A stretch of 64,000 bases of DNA, from positions 286,578 through 350,577 of the forward strand of contig JACVGT010000018.1 in assembly GCA_018992685.1 (NCBI GenBank), given 5' to 3'. A program made the translations under genes and the position numbers. The notes beneath the pieces were generated by a model, which made no database searches, was not told where the DNA came from, and saw only the letters and a program-made list of their open reading frames with translations. Source of the DNA: Theionarchaea archaeon (lineage in GTDB: Archaea > Methanobacteriota_B > Thermococci > Methanofastidiosales > SZ-28-30). Positions 25,798 through 33,214 of the stretch are shown one piece after another (position 1 is the first letter of the stretch; every line of letters starts with the position of its first letter).

Positions 25798-26835
25798 TTA
25801 CCATGATGAAAGAGGATCCGGGTCACCAGTTCTGCCTGATGCTGCATATGCATCTGCTCTGCATCCTCCGGTGCACAGTGAAAGATAGCCACAGTCACAG
25901 CATTGCTGGGGGACATGTGAGAATGTCCTGCATTTCCAGATGAAATCTGATGTGCTCCAAATGGTTCTCAGTGACACTTTTTTTAGGTCACCTTCTTCTT
26001 TGCCCATGGCCCCACATGTACGCACCGTTCCCTGGGGGGAGACTGCACACCATGTTATCCCTCCCTGGCAGCCTACTACATCAAATTTCTGGTAGATTTC
26101 GAGCATGGAAGGAATCCCCTCATCTCCAAGACAACACAGGGGGAAAGGAGACTGTATGGACGCTCTTTTCACATCGCAGTGAAGGAGGAAGTCCATCAAC
26201 TCAGAAATATTCTGGCTGTTAAACTGCAGTGTTCGGTCAGCACATCTGCCCGTGAGAACCAGGCGAGTCATGCTGAGACTTGCTTTCAGTGATTGTGCGA
26301 CTTCATCAACATGAGACAACTCCTTGAAATTCAGGCGGGTTAGTGCCAGGTTAATATTGGTGGGAACTCTGTGCTCTGCCAGCTCCTGGAGTCCCTTCAC
26401 AGCTTTCCGGTAGGCTCCTGGAACACCTGCGAGAACATCATGTGTTTTCTCAGTCCCGTGGAGCGAAACCTGCACTGAGGTATTCAGATGATGCAGCATC
26501 TGTGCTTTCTCTTCGGTCAGAAGGGTCCCATTGGTGACTACACACGTCTTCATCTTGCAGGTTCGTGCATATTCTATGAGCTCGAATATATCTTTCCGCA
26601 ACAGGGGCTCTCCCCCGGTGAAAAAAAGCATCTTGACATCAGCTTCTCTCAGGCGGTCCAGAATTACCGTCATGTTAGTATCATGGTGGCTCTTGTGGTT
26701 CTTATCCCACACATTATAGCAGAACTGACACAAATTATTGCATCGGGACGTCACTTCCAGTTCCACCGTTATGGGGGAGGAAAGAGCCCTACCCAGCTCA
26801 TGAGACCCCTTTCTGAACTCATCGGGAGACTTCAT
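25798..26835 (-). CDS. Radical SAM/SPASM peptide maturase 2
   Basis: 345 aa from ATG 26835, which AGGAGG precedes by 6 bases; the open frame runs much further upstream but lies inside the Lon-domain gene. SAM motif CNNLCQFC is at residues ~32-39, FFTGGEPLLRK is the SAM strand, and the SPASM end has CAVSPQGTVRTC and CCDCGYLSLCTGGC. The N-terminal ~25 residues are short, without an RRE. The start overlaps the upstream gene by 17 bases, so the three genes from 28.7 kb form one operon. It differs clearly from maturase 1, suggesting a second modification step. Confidence 0.85.
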   Translation of the reverse strand: MKSPDEFRKGSHELGRALSSPITVELEVTSRCNNLCQFCYNVWDKNHKSHHDTNMTVILDRLREADVKMLFFTGGEPLLRKDIFELIEYARTCKMKTCVVTNGTLLTEEKAQMLHHLNTSVQVSLHGTEKTHDVLAGVPGAYRKAVKGLQELAEHRVPTNINLALTRLNFKELSHVDEVAQSLKASLSMTRLVLTGRCADRTLQFNSQNISELMDFLLHCDVKRASIQSPFPLCCLGDEGIPSMLEIYQKFDVVGCQGGITWCAVSPQGTVRTCGAMGKEEGDLKKVSLRTIWSTSDFIWKCRTFSHVPQQCCDCGYLSLCTGGCRADAYAASGRTGDPDPLSSW

Positions 26836-27673
26836 GCAGAACCTCCTGATACTGTGATGCGTCAGCACGTGCTCTGTCAGCATTTGTATACCGATGCTTG
26901 AACAGTACGCGGTTGTTTCGAATGAAATATAAGGACATGTAACCAGAGAGGGGCTGCTCTTTGATACATGGCGTGCCGCCGATTTCTGAGATATCCGGGG
27001 AGGTTTTTTGAGATTTCGAGGATTCGTGTTCATCAGTGGGCACCAGGACAAATACGTCACCTGCATCAGGAATGTAATCAAGAAGATGACACAGATCACG
27101 TTGTGCCCGCACGTGGGTGAGATTTTCAATCTGAGAGCTGTGGCTTTCAAATGTGTGAGGAAGTGTTGTCTTCAAAGCAGAAAACATACTTGTGACGTAA
27201 TGCAGATGGACTGCTTCGGTCCTGTACTTGTGCAGGCTGAAAGGAATCAAGAACGTCGGTACCTGGATGGAATTCTCTTGAGAAAAGACTTCGAGGGCAT
27301 GTATCTTGGCTTGCACAGCCTCAACCCTCCCATGGGAAATCCACCCGTCAGGAGAAAACATGCACCCTGTAGAGAATACGTTCTTGGGCAGCTCTTCCCC
27401 CGTTACTGCACTGGATAGGAGTAAGAATAGAGGGACTGAGGTACTCCATCCATCTACAGCGTCGCTATCCACTGAGACCAAGAAATCGTAATCATTACAG
27501 TCAAAAACCTTCCCAATCAATTGAGAAACTGCGCGCAGTTGGAATTGCCATTCCGGATAGAAAATGGTGGACGCATCCAGGAAGATCTTCCCATCACCTG
27601 TCATTCTCTGCACAGAGAGAGTCCGAGGAATTCCTCTATTCTCAGCTAGTACAAAAATGACTGTAGAGGTCAT
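26819..27673 (-). CDS. Lon-type (S16) serine protease domain without AAA module
   Basis: 284 aa. Residues ~75-165 follow the Lon proteolytic domain: 'SDAVDGWSTSVPLFLLLSSAVTG' aligns with the DGPSAG...ALTG catalytic strand, Ser in DGWS being the nucleophile; 'GWISHGRVEAVQAKIHAL' aligns with the loop that carries the catalytic Lys (K in QAKIHAL); then 'TFLIP'. The usual ATPase part is absent, and the C-terminal ~120 residues are unrecognised. Start ATG overlaps the stop of radical SAM 3 (ATGA), and its own end overlaps radical SAM 2. The place in a peptide-maturation operon makes it a candidate leader peptidase. Alignment is by eye. Confidence 0.6.
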   Translation of the reverse strand: MTSTVIFVLAENRGIPRTLSVQRMTGDGKIFLDASTIFYPEWQFQLRAVSQLIGKVFDCNDYDFLVSVDSDAVDGWSTSVPLFLLLSSAVTGEELPKNVFSTGCMFSPDGWISHGRVEAVQAKIHALEVFSQENSIQVPTFLIPFSLHKYRTEAVHLHYVTSMFSALKTTLPHTFESHSSQIENLTHVRAQRDLCHLLDYIPDAGDVFVLVPTDEHESSKSQKTSPDISEIGGTPCIKEQPLSGYMSLYFIRNNRVLFKHRYTNADRARADASQYQEVLHEVSR

Positions 27674-28737
27674 CCAAGTTCCCCCGGATTGTACCAGCAC
27701 TGAGGATCAGGCTGATTGTAGTCTTCAAAGTAGCCGTAAGCAATGCATGCTGCACCCCCGTTACAGAGCCCTTGATGCTGCATGAATTTACAGGACTGAC
27801 ATTTTCCCTTCAAGAGTGATCGACGTCTTCTGAAATCCCACAGGACATCATGCTTAAACCATATATCCAGAAAGGACTGCTCAAGAAGAGAACCGAGTGC
27901 GATGGGTAATCTCCTGCAGGGAACAGCAGTTCCATCTGCCAGAACGGTAAAAGTAGATGATGCTACAGCACACGCATTTCCCAGCCGCTCTTCTCTACCG
28001 TTGTAGCGTCTCACAGCTTCTTCCGGATCAGTCAAATGAAAGAGACACCTGTTCTCCGCAATGTGAGGAGTTCCTTTCCGGGACAATTCCTGGTTCTTCT
28101 GATGGAGATACATGAGAATGTCTCTGGTTTCTTCAGGTGTCAGGACAGCATCCAGCATCTTTCCTCTCCCGATGGGAACTAGTCGGGTTAAGTACAGCGT
28201 ATCCACACCCAGTTTTTTTCCCAGAGCAATAAGAGATGGAATATCCTCCTTGTTGTGAGCATGAAAGGTGTAGCTTATCGTGGTCTTGAGAGATGTACTG
28301 GCTATGATGGAGGTCAGTCCAGATACAGCCTTTCTGAATGCTCCTTCTCCTCGTATAGAATCATTCACTGAAGGCACACTCCCGTCAAGACTCACCTGAA
28401 TGGTGGTTATAGGAGGGTGAAGCTCATTCAGGTTCTCAATAATCTGCGGGGTGATGAGAGTCCCATTTGTCTCAAGAAGAACCTGGGTAACGCCTTTTGA
28501 ATACAAATAGCGTACAAGTCGAAAGAGATCCTGGCGGAGAAACGGTTCTCCTCCGCTTAAGGCAAAACAGGGTGTTACTTCAAGAACTTTTAACCCTTCT
28601 ATGAGCGTATCAGCAATCGTCGTGAGCTTCTCAAAGGGAAGATCCTGCATCTTTTCGTCCCTGTAACAATGCGTGCAGTGCAGGTTGCAGCGATCAGTGA
28701 TGTGCCACTGCAACGTAAATCCTCGGGTTGTCTGCAT
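27670..28737 (-). CDS. Radical SAM/SPASM peptide maturase 3
   Basis: 355 aa, first gene of a three-gene operon with a TATA (GACTTATATAACC) ~40 bases upstream. SAM motif CNLHCTHCYR at residues ~18-27, ALSGGEPFLR as SAM strand, and the SPASM end with CAVASSTFTVLADGTAVPC, CQSCKFMQHQGLC and CIAYG. This form (TLQWHITDRCNLHC) is typical of peptide-modifying radical SAM enzymes, including selenobiotic/thioether types. Translationally coupled to the Lon-domain protein. Confidence 0.85.
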   Translation of the reverse strand: MQTTRGFTLQWHITDRCNLHCTHCYRDEKMQDLPFEKLTTIADTLIEGLKVLEVTPCFALSGGEPFLRQDLFRLVRYLYSKGVTQVLLETNGTLITPQIIENLNELHPPITTIQVSLDGSVPSVNDSIRGEGAFRKAVSGLTSIIASTSLKTTISYTFHAHNKEDIPSLIALGKKLGVDTLYLTRLVPIGRGKMLDAVLTPEETRDILMYLHQKNQELSRKGTPHIAENRCLFHLTDPEEAVRRYNGREERLGNACAVASSTFTVLADGTAVPCRRLPIALGSLLEQSFLDIWFKHDVLWDFRRRRSLLKGKCQSCKFMQHQGLCNGGAACIAYGYFEDYNQPDPQCWYNPGELG

Positions 28738-28891
28738 GGATGTTCACCCACACGAGTATTACGTGAGGTTATATAAGTCTTTTCTCGAGAATGGATTTTC
28801 CCGTCAGCAAGGTGTGATATTCTGAAGGAGCTTTACAGGGACAAGGATTGACGTGATAGCTCCCGATACCTTCAACAACTCTATGAGAAAT

Positions 28892-28908
28892 AGAAAGAAA
28901 AAAAAGAA
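28892..28908 (-). terminator. T-rich terminator of the acylase operon
   Basis: Minus strand TTTCTTTTTTTTCTTTC directly after the stop of the small membrane gene. Confidence 0.5.
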
Positions 28909-28909
28909 A

Positions 28910-29245
28910 TTACTGTGTGAAAGCTTTCTTCCCAGTTGCACCGATAAGAGCTCCCAGCAATGAGAGAATACCTCCAATAACCAGGATCAATGGAAGCGCT
29001 GGAAGACCTGCCACAGTATTGATAAAAGATAGAACAGCTCCGAAATGACTGGAAATCGCAAACCTGGAAATCAAGAGCAGCCAGGCCAGTATCCCTCCTA
29101 CAAATCCAAGAAGAGCTGATTTCTTGATGTCTTCGATAAGATAGCCACCCAGAATTCCAGCTATCACCACGAGAACCCAGTGGACCAAGGTCAGAGCAGC
29201 TCCCAGGACAACGATCACCACAAATCCCAGAATGTCTTTTCTCAT
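28910..29245 (-). CDS. Small membrane protein coupled to the acylase
   Basis: 111 aa from ATG 29245; GGAGGGGG just before it overlaps the acylase stop codon, so it is translated as the second gene of that operon. Almost wholly hydrophobic with three to four helices and Gly-rich turns (ILGGYLIEDIKKSALLGFVGGILAWLL split by charged DIKK). Resembles DUF5518-like archaeal membrane proteins; function unknown. May anchor or assist the exported acylase. Confidence 0.65.
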   Translation of the reverse strand: MRKDILGFVVIVVLGAALTLVHWVLVVIAGILGGYLIEDIKKSALLGFVGGILAWLLLISRFAISSHFGAVLSFINTVAGLPALPLILVIGGILSLLGALIGATGKKAFTQ

Positions 29246-29246
29246 G

Positions 29247-31562
29247 TTACCCCCTCCGTAGTATGAGCACAGATTCCGTGGTGTACTCTTCCAGTTCCCA
29301 AGGCAGATACTGGCTCTCCTTCCACAATTCCACAAAATCCGCATAGTGCCTGGAGAAGGGGTTCCCGCTCTGTCCTCCAGGGTAGATGCACAGATCATGG
29401 TCGAAGTCGATGATCTCTCTCCAGGAGGGACCGCCTCTTGAGGTCCAGCCCCAGGCGACATTCACCGTGTTATTCGAGCCACCACGGGGGAACTGAGGAT
29501 AGTTCAGGGCAGTAACAACAGAGCCAATCAGATGCTCCAGAGAGAATGTGTGTCTCTGACCGTAGGACCAGGCGGCGATATCTTCTGTGAATTGCTCTTT
29601 CAGTTGTTCTACAGTCTCGTGGAAGCTCTTCTGGATGATGTCGTCTCTCGTTTCCACGTCCGAGGTAGAGACGTCGTCAAAGAAGTCAGTTCTTTCGCAC
29701 GTTTTCAGCATATTCTCAAGAGTTTCTGTGGTAGGATAGGGTGCATCAGGAATGCCTGCCTTCAGGTATTCATCATGAAAGGTATTCTCCCAGAGGTTGT
29801 CCATAAAGGTGTGGAAAATCAAGGGGGCCACCTGCGTATGGTCGTCATAGTAATCCCATGTTTTCAGGTAGTGCACGGCTTCTTCTTCCAAGTCGTCCTG
29901 AGGAATGACGACCTCTGTCATCATGGGTACTATGATGGAAGCGGGAATATCGTAGACATCAGACTGGATTGTGACCATGTCCTCCATGGTGAGGAGATCT
30001 TTTTCTCGCAGCAAGGTGTTAATTCGCTCTGCTCTGTATCGATCTGCCCAGATGAATCCCAGGTAGTAGGGATAATCAGAAGGAGCGGGAATCTGGTTTG
30101 CTGATGCGAGGTATCCTTGGTCGGGATTAAAAGCGTTCGGTAATTCTTCAAAGGGAATATACCCTGTCCAGTCATAGTCCCCAGATGCTCCATCCACAGG
30201 GGTTCTACCTGTGCCATTCTTTCTTATGGGTATTCGACCGGTGGATCTGATGGCAATGTTCCCGTGGATATCTGCGTATACGAAGTTCTGGGCTGCTACG
30301 GAAAACAGTCTAAGGCCTTGTTCGTATTCCTGGTAATTCGCAGCTTTGTTAATGAGGAGGAGGGCCTCAAATTCGGCGGTGGGCTGGAGGCCTGTCCAGC
30401 AGACGGCAAATTGTTTTCCATCTCGTTCCAAGATAGGGCCGTGGGTAGTGATATTGACGGTGAGGGTTTTGGAGTCACTTCCTTTAATATTGATGACTTC
30501 TTCTACCTGAGTCACATCATGCCAGGTGCCCTGGTGGAGGTACTGAGTTCCGTCTTCAGAAAAGGTTTCTACGTAAAAATCAATGACATCTGCACCTGTG
30601 TTGGTGAGACCCCAGGCGATAGATTGGTTTCTCCCGATGAGGACACAGGGCGTCCCAGGGAGAGTTACACCTGCCACATTGTAGCTGGGTGAAACCACAT
30701 GGACCTGGTACCAGAGGGAAGGTAGGGTTGTAGAAAGATGGGGATCATCGCACAGCATTGGCCTGCCTGACTGGGATTTCTGTGGCGAGACTGCCCAGTT
30801 GTTGCTACCGACCTGGAGAGGAATTCTGACGGTTTGATTACTCCATAAGAGGATTTGCTTGCATGCTTCTGATAATCCGGGTATTATTGGTATTTCTATG
30901 GGTCTTTGCGAAGGGAACAATTCTTGTACTGCTTCTGGGCCCAGAGCTTCTTCCACCTTCTGGACTTCTAGATCATAGAAGGAGCCTGACAGCTCCCATC
31001 CCATCATTTTTCCAAATGTTATGGCATCTACGGGGGTATATTCTTCAGGTTTCGTTTGCAGCAGAGTGTACTCTATGGGATACCTCTTGGTGGTCTTGAT
31101 GAAGTAATTAACTCCTGCGCAGTACGCATCTGCAATCTCCTTTGACCATTGGCTCATCTGGGAGTAGGTTTCTTCAGCTGCTCTGTGCATGCCGAGAGTC
31201 CGGTAGAAAGTGTCTGACTCGTAGGCATCTTCTCCCACGATTTCTGAGAGGCGGCCTGAAGGAAGCCTCCTCTGAAGATCCATCTGGAAGAGTCTGTCCT
31301 GAGCGTGAACATATCCAAGTGTGAAGAACAGATCGAGGTCATTCTTGGCATAGATGTGAGGAATACCGTTAGAGTCTCGTTCGATGCGCACATCGTCATT
31401 GAGGCCTTGTACTGTGATTTCTTCTGTTGCGGGATGTTCAACGAATTGACTGTATTGCCAAAGTCCAGATGCGGGAGTAAGATATGGCATGATGGAGGAA
31501 ACTGCATAAAAGAGAATGAGTGTTGAAGCAACGAATATTGCTAGAATTGCTTTTTGGTTCAT
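29247..31562 (-). CDS. Penicillin acylase family Ntn-hydrolase
   Basis: 771 aa. N-terminal membrane anchor (MNQKAILAIFVASTLILFYAV), then the alpha part with 'DSNGIPHIYAKNDLDLFFTLGYVHAQDRLFQMDL', and the self-cleavage/nucleophile Ser in VGSNNWAV near residue 251, followed by the beta part (PMLCDDPHL, 'GRNQSIAWGLTN'). The family cleaves amide bonds of penicillin-like or acyl-homoserine-lactone substrates, outside the membrane. I place the start at ATG 31562 because a TATA (AAATTATATATG) overlaps the earlier ATG at 31586; the mRNA would be leaderless. True substrate unknown; quorum-signal or N-acyl peptide cleavage are possibilities. Confidence 0.88.
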   Translation of the reverse strand: MNQKAILAIFVASTLILFYAVSSIMPYLTPASGLWQYSQFVEHPATEEITVQGLNDDVRIERDSNGIPHIYAKNDLDLFFTLGYVHAQDRLFQMDLQRRLPSGRLSEIVGEDAYESDTFYRTLGMHRAAEETYSQMSQWSKEIADAYCAGVNYFIKTTKRYPIEYTLLQTKPEEYTPVDAITFGKMMGWELSGSFYDLEVQKVEEALGPEAVQELFPSQRPIEIPIIPGLSEACKQILLWSNQTVRIPLQVGSNNWAVSPQKSQSGRPMLCDDPHLSTTLPSLWYQVHVVSPSYNVAGVTLPGTPCVLIGRNQSIAWGLTNTGADVIDFYVETFSEDGTQYLHQGTWHDVTQVEEVINIKGSDSKTLTVNITTHGPILERDGKQFAVCWTGLQPTAEFEALLLINKAANYQEYEQGLRLFSVAAQNFVYADIHGNIAIRSTGRIPIRKNGTGRTPVDGASGDYDWTGYIPFEELPNAFNPDQGYLASANQIPAPSDYPYYLGFIWADRYRAERINTLLREKDLLTMEDMVTIQSDVYDIPASIIVPMMTEVVIPQDDLEEEAVHYLKTWDYYDDHTQVAPLIFHTFMDNLWENTFHDEYLKAGIPDAPYPTTETLENMLKTCERTDFFDDVSTSDVETRDDIIQKSFHETVEQLKEQFTEDIAAWSYGQRHTFSLEHLIGSVVTALNYPQFPRGGSNNTVNVAWGWTSRGGPSWREIIDFDHDLCIYPGGQSGNPFSRHYADFVELWKESQYLPWELEEYTTESVLILRRG

Positions 31563-31871
31563 GATATATGGATTTTCCTTTCTCATATATAATTTTCTCT
31601 GATTTCAGATCGAGGGGCAGGAGAAAGAACATGATCTCAAAAGGATAGAACACATAGGATAGGAGATCATGGGAATAGAGTACGATATTAGCTGTCATTG
31701 CGGATACTATGAGTTGTATCTAATATATAATCACAATAAGAATGGTATAGTAATTGTATGAACCGAAAAACTTATATAGCGTGACGTCGTAGTGCTAAGT
31801 GAACTGACCCAAGTGAACAGTGGCGAGAACACATGCCTTGGATGACCAGAGAATCAGGAGGAGGTTCGAAA
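31563..31871. other. Divergent promoter region
   Basis: About 310 bases. It holds the minus-strand TATA of the acylase (~31580-31592) and the + strand BRE/TATA CCGAAAAACTTATATAGC at 31763-31780 for the small membrane gene. A short direct repeat AAGTGAAC occurs twice at about 31797 and 31812. The base composition becomes AT-richer from here on. Confidence 0.45.
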
Positions 31872-32132
31872 ATGAAAAAGCAAAAAAAAGATATATCAGT
31901 ACAAGATCTCAGGAGCCTTGATTTTGGGATGTCTGTAACGAAAAACGCAGGGAATGTAGTCATAAAAATTGTGTACAAGACTGAGATAATGAACAAATTT
32001 GCCCTTTTTGCCTCCATTCTTCTGTTTTTGTACCTTTGTTACACATTAAAAGTGGTGGGTGCCATCGAGAGTATTATCGGAGACATGATCGCTGCTCTTC
32101 TTATCTATCTGAAGAAAGACTCCAAGAATTAG
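31872..32132 (+). CDS. Small membrane protein (86 aa) at the island edge
   Basis: Start ATG 31872 is preceded by AGGAGG at 7 bases, so it is preferred to an ATG at 31833. Basic N-terminus (MKKQKKD), a soluble ~38 residues, then a membrane helix (FALFASILLFLYLCYTL) and a second hydrophobic helix (IGDMIAALLIYL), ending KKDSKN. Two-helix hairpin shape could be a phage-defence effector or anchor. No family recognised. Converges with the short ATPase gene, 85 bases apart. Confidence 0.65.
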   Translation: MKKQKKDISVQDLRSLDFGMSVTKNAGNVVIKIVYKTEIMNKFALFASILLFLYLCYTLKVVGAIESIIGDMIAALLIYLKKDSKN

Positions 32133-32217
32133 ATGCTCCCGTGACTCTCACAAGGGAGGAGATCGTGTAGATGGACAGCAATCTCCAGAAGCTGTTTCAA
32201 TCGAAAAAACGGCCTTC

Positions 32218-33213
32218 CTATGTGTGTTCTTTAATGAATGCTTCAAAGGATGGGCAGAATATTCTAGTCCTATCTTCTGTTAGGAGACTTCTTCTGTCAA
32301 AATTATCGGAGACTGGCTTTGGTATATCATAGTCGTATGAGGCAAGTTTCTTGAGTGCTTCTTTTTCACTTGAGTCTGAATGCTGCCAGAGGTAACTAAA
32401 GAACTCTTCTGTCTGATCAGCGAATTCCTTTAAGATTTTTTCTTGATTGATATCGGAGGACCTCTTATGATTAAAAACGATACTGGAAAGTGTTTGAAGA
32501 AGGAAAGGATGGTAGTAGGCTTGTTCAAGAATGAAATCCACATGATCTACAAGATCTACACCTGCCCTCCTAGAGGGCTCAATTACCAGTCTCTTAGCTT
32601 CGGATTCTTCCAAGAACTTAAGATAGGATATATTGAGAGCATTGAAGAAAGGTGAAGAGAACGTGCTTCTGAATTTTTCTTCTCTTAAAAGATGTTGAAG
32701 TGGTGTTCTTGAAAAAAGGATGAACGATATGTCGTAATTCTGCGTCAGAGCTCGTATGAATTCGAAAAATCCTCGGTCAATATTCTTGTTAGAAGCGGTA
32801 GCTTCAAATTCATCTAGGAGGATGATAATCTTGAGGCCAGTTTCAGTAACATCTCTGACAAAGGTTCTGAAATTCATGTATCCCGGTTCTGTGAGCACAG
32901 TTCCTGAGGTCTTCGATACAGCTTTTGCCCACTCATCAAAGAAGGCTGCTGGAGGCGCATTAGGGAAAAGAGTCACATCTGTCCCTACAAAGACAAAGGA
33001 TTCAATATTGGCATCAATGTATTTCTTCTTGACATCTCTGGTCAATAGCTGATTGAGAAGCGATGTCTTTCCTATTCTCCTCTCTCCAATTATGCAGTGA
33101 GACTGCATCTGTTTTCGTGCAGTGTCCTCAAAAATCCTTTTCATGATACCCTCTCTTCCATAAAAGCCTTCAGGGTCTTTCACCGGAGTCCGTGTAATGT
33201 AGGGGTTTTCCAT
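32218..33213 (-). CDS. Archaeal AAA/STAND ATPase, short form A
   Basis: 331 aa from ATG 33213 (AGGTGAG before it). Begins with MENPYITRTPVKDPEGFYGRE, the linker-plus-'GRE' motif of archaeal ATPases of the COG1672 type. Walker A GERRIGKTSLL at ~42-52, Walker B IILLDEFEA at ~127-135, sensor-like 'FILFSRTPL', then a helical lid and a winged-helix end ('SFEAFIKEH'). It follows the long ATPase gene with only one base between, so the two are co-expressed. Such proteins act as signal-sensing switches in regulation and defence; target unknown. Confidence 0.8.
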   Translation of the reverse strand: MENPYITRTPVKDPEGFYGREGIMKRIFEDTARKQMQSHCIIGERRIGKTSLLNQLLTRDVKKKYIDANIESFVFVGTDVTLFPNAPPAAFFDEWAKAVSKTSGTVLTEPGYMNFRTFVRDVTETGLKIIILLDEFEATASNKNIDRGFFEFIRALTQNYDISFILFSRTPLQHLLREEKFRSTFSSPFFNALNISYLKFLEESEAKRLVIEPSRRAGVDLVDHVDFILEQAYYHPFLLQTLSSIVFNHKRSSDINQEKILKEFADQTEEFFSYLWQHSDSSEKEALKKLASYDYDIPKPVSDNFDRRSLLTEDRTRIFCPSFEAFIKEHT

Positions 33214-33214
33214 C

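Noticed and set aside
25692..25916. 74-codon minus frame
   Set aside because: Out-of-frame shadow of the radical SAM 2 C-terminus.
29532..30104. 190-codon + strand frame
   Set aside because: Antisense shadow of the penicillin-acylase gene; no promoter or ribosome site.
32171..32332. 53-codon + frame after GGAGGAG
   Set aside because: Most of it is antisense to the short ATPase C-terminus and the ribosome site is too far; no recognisable sequence.
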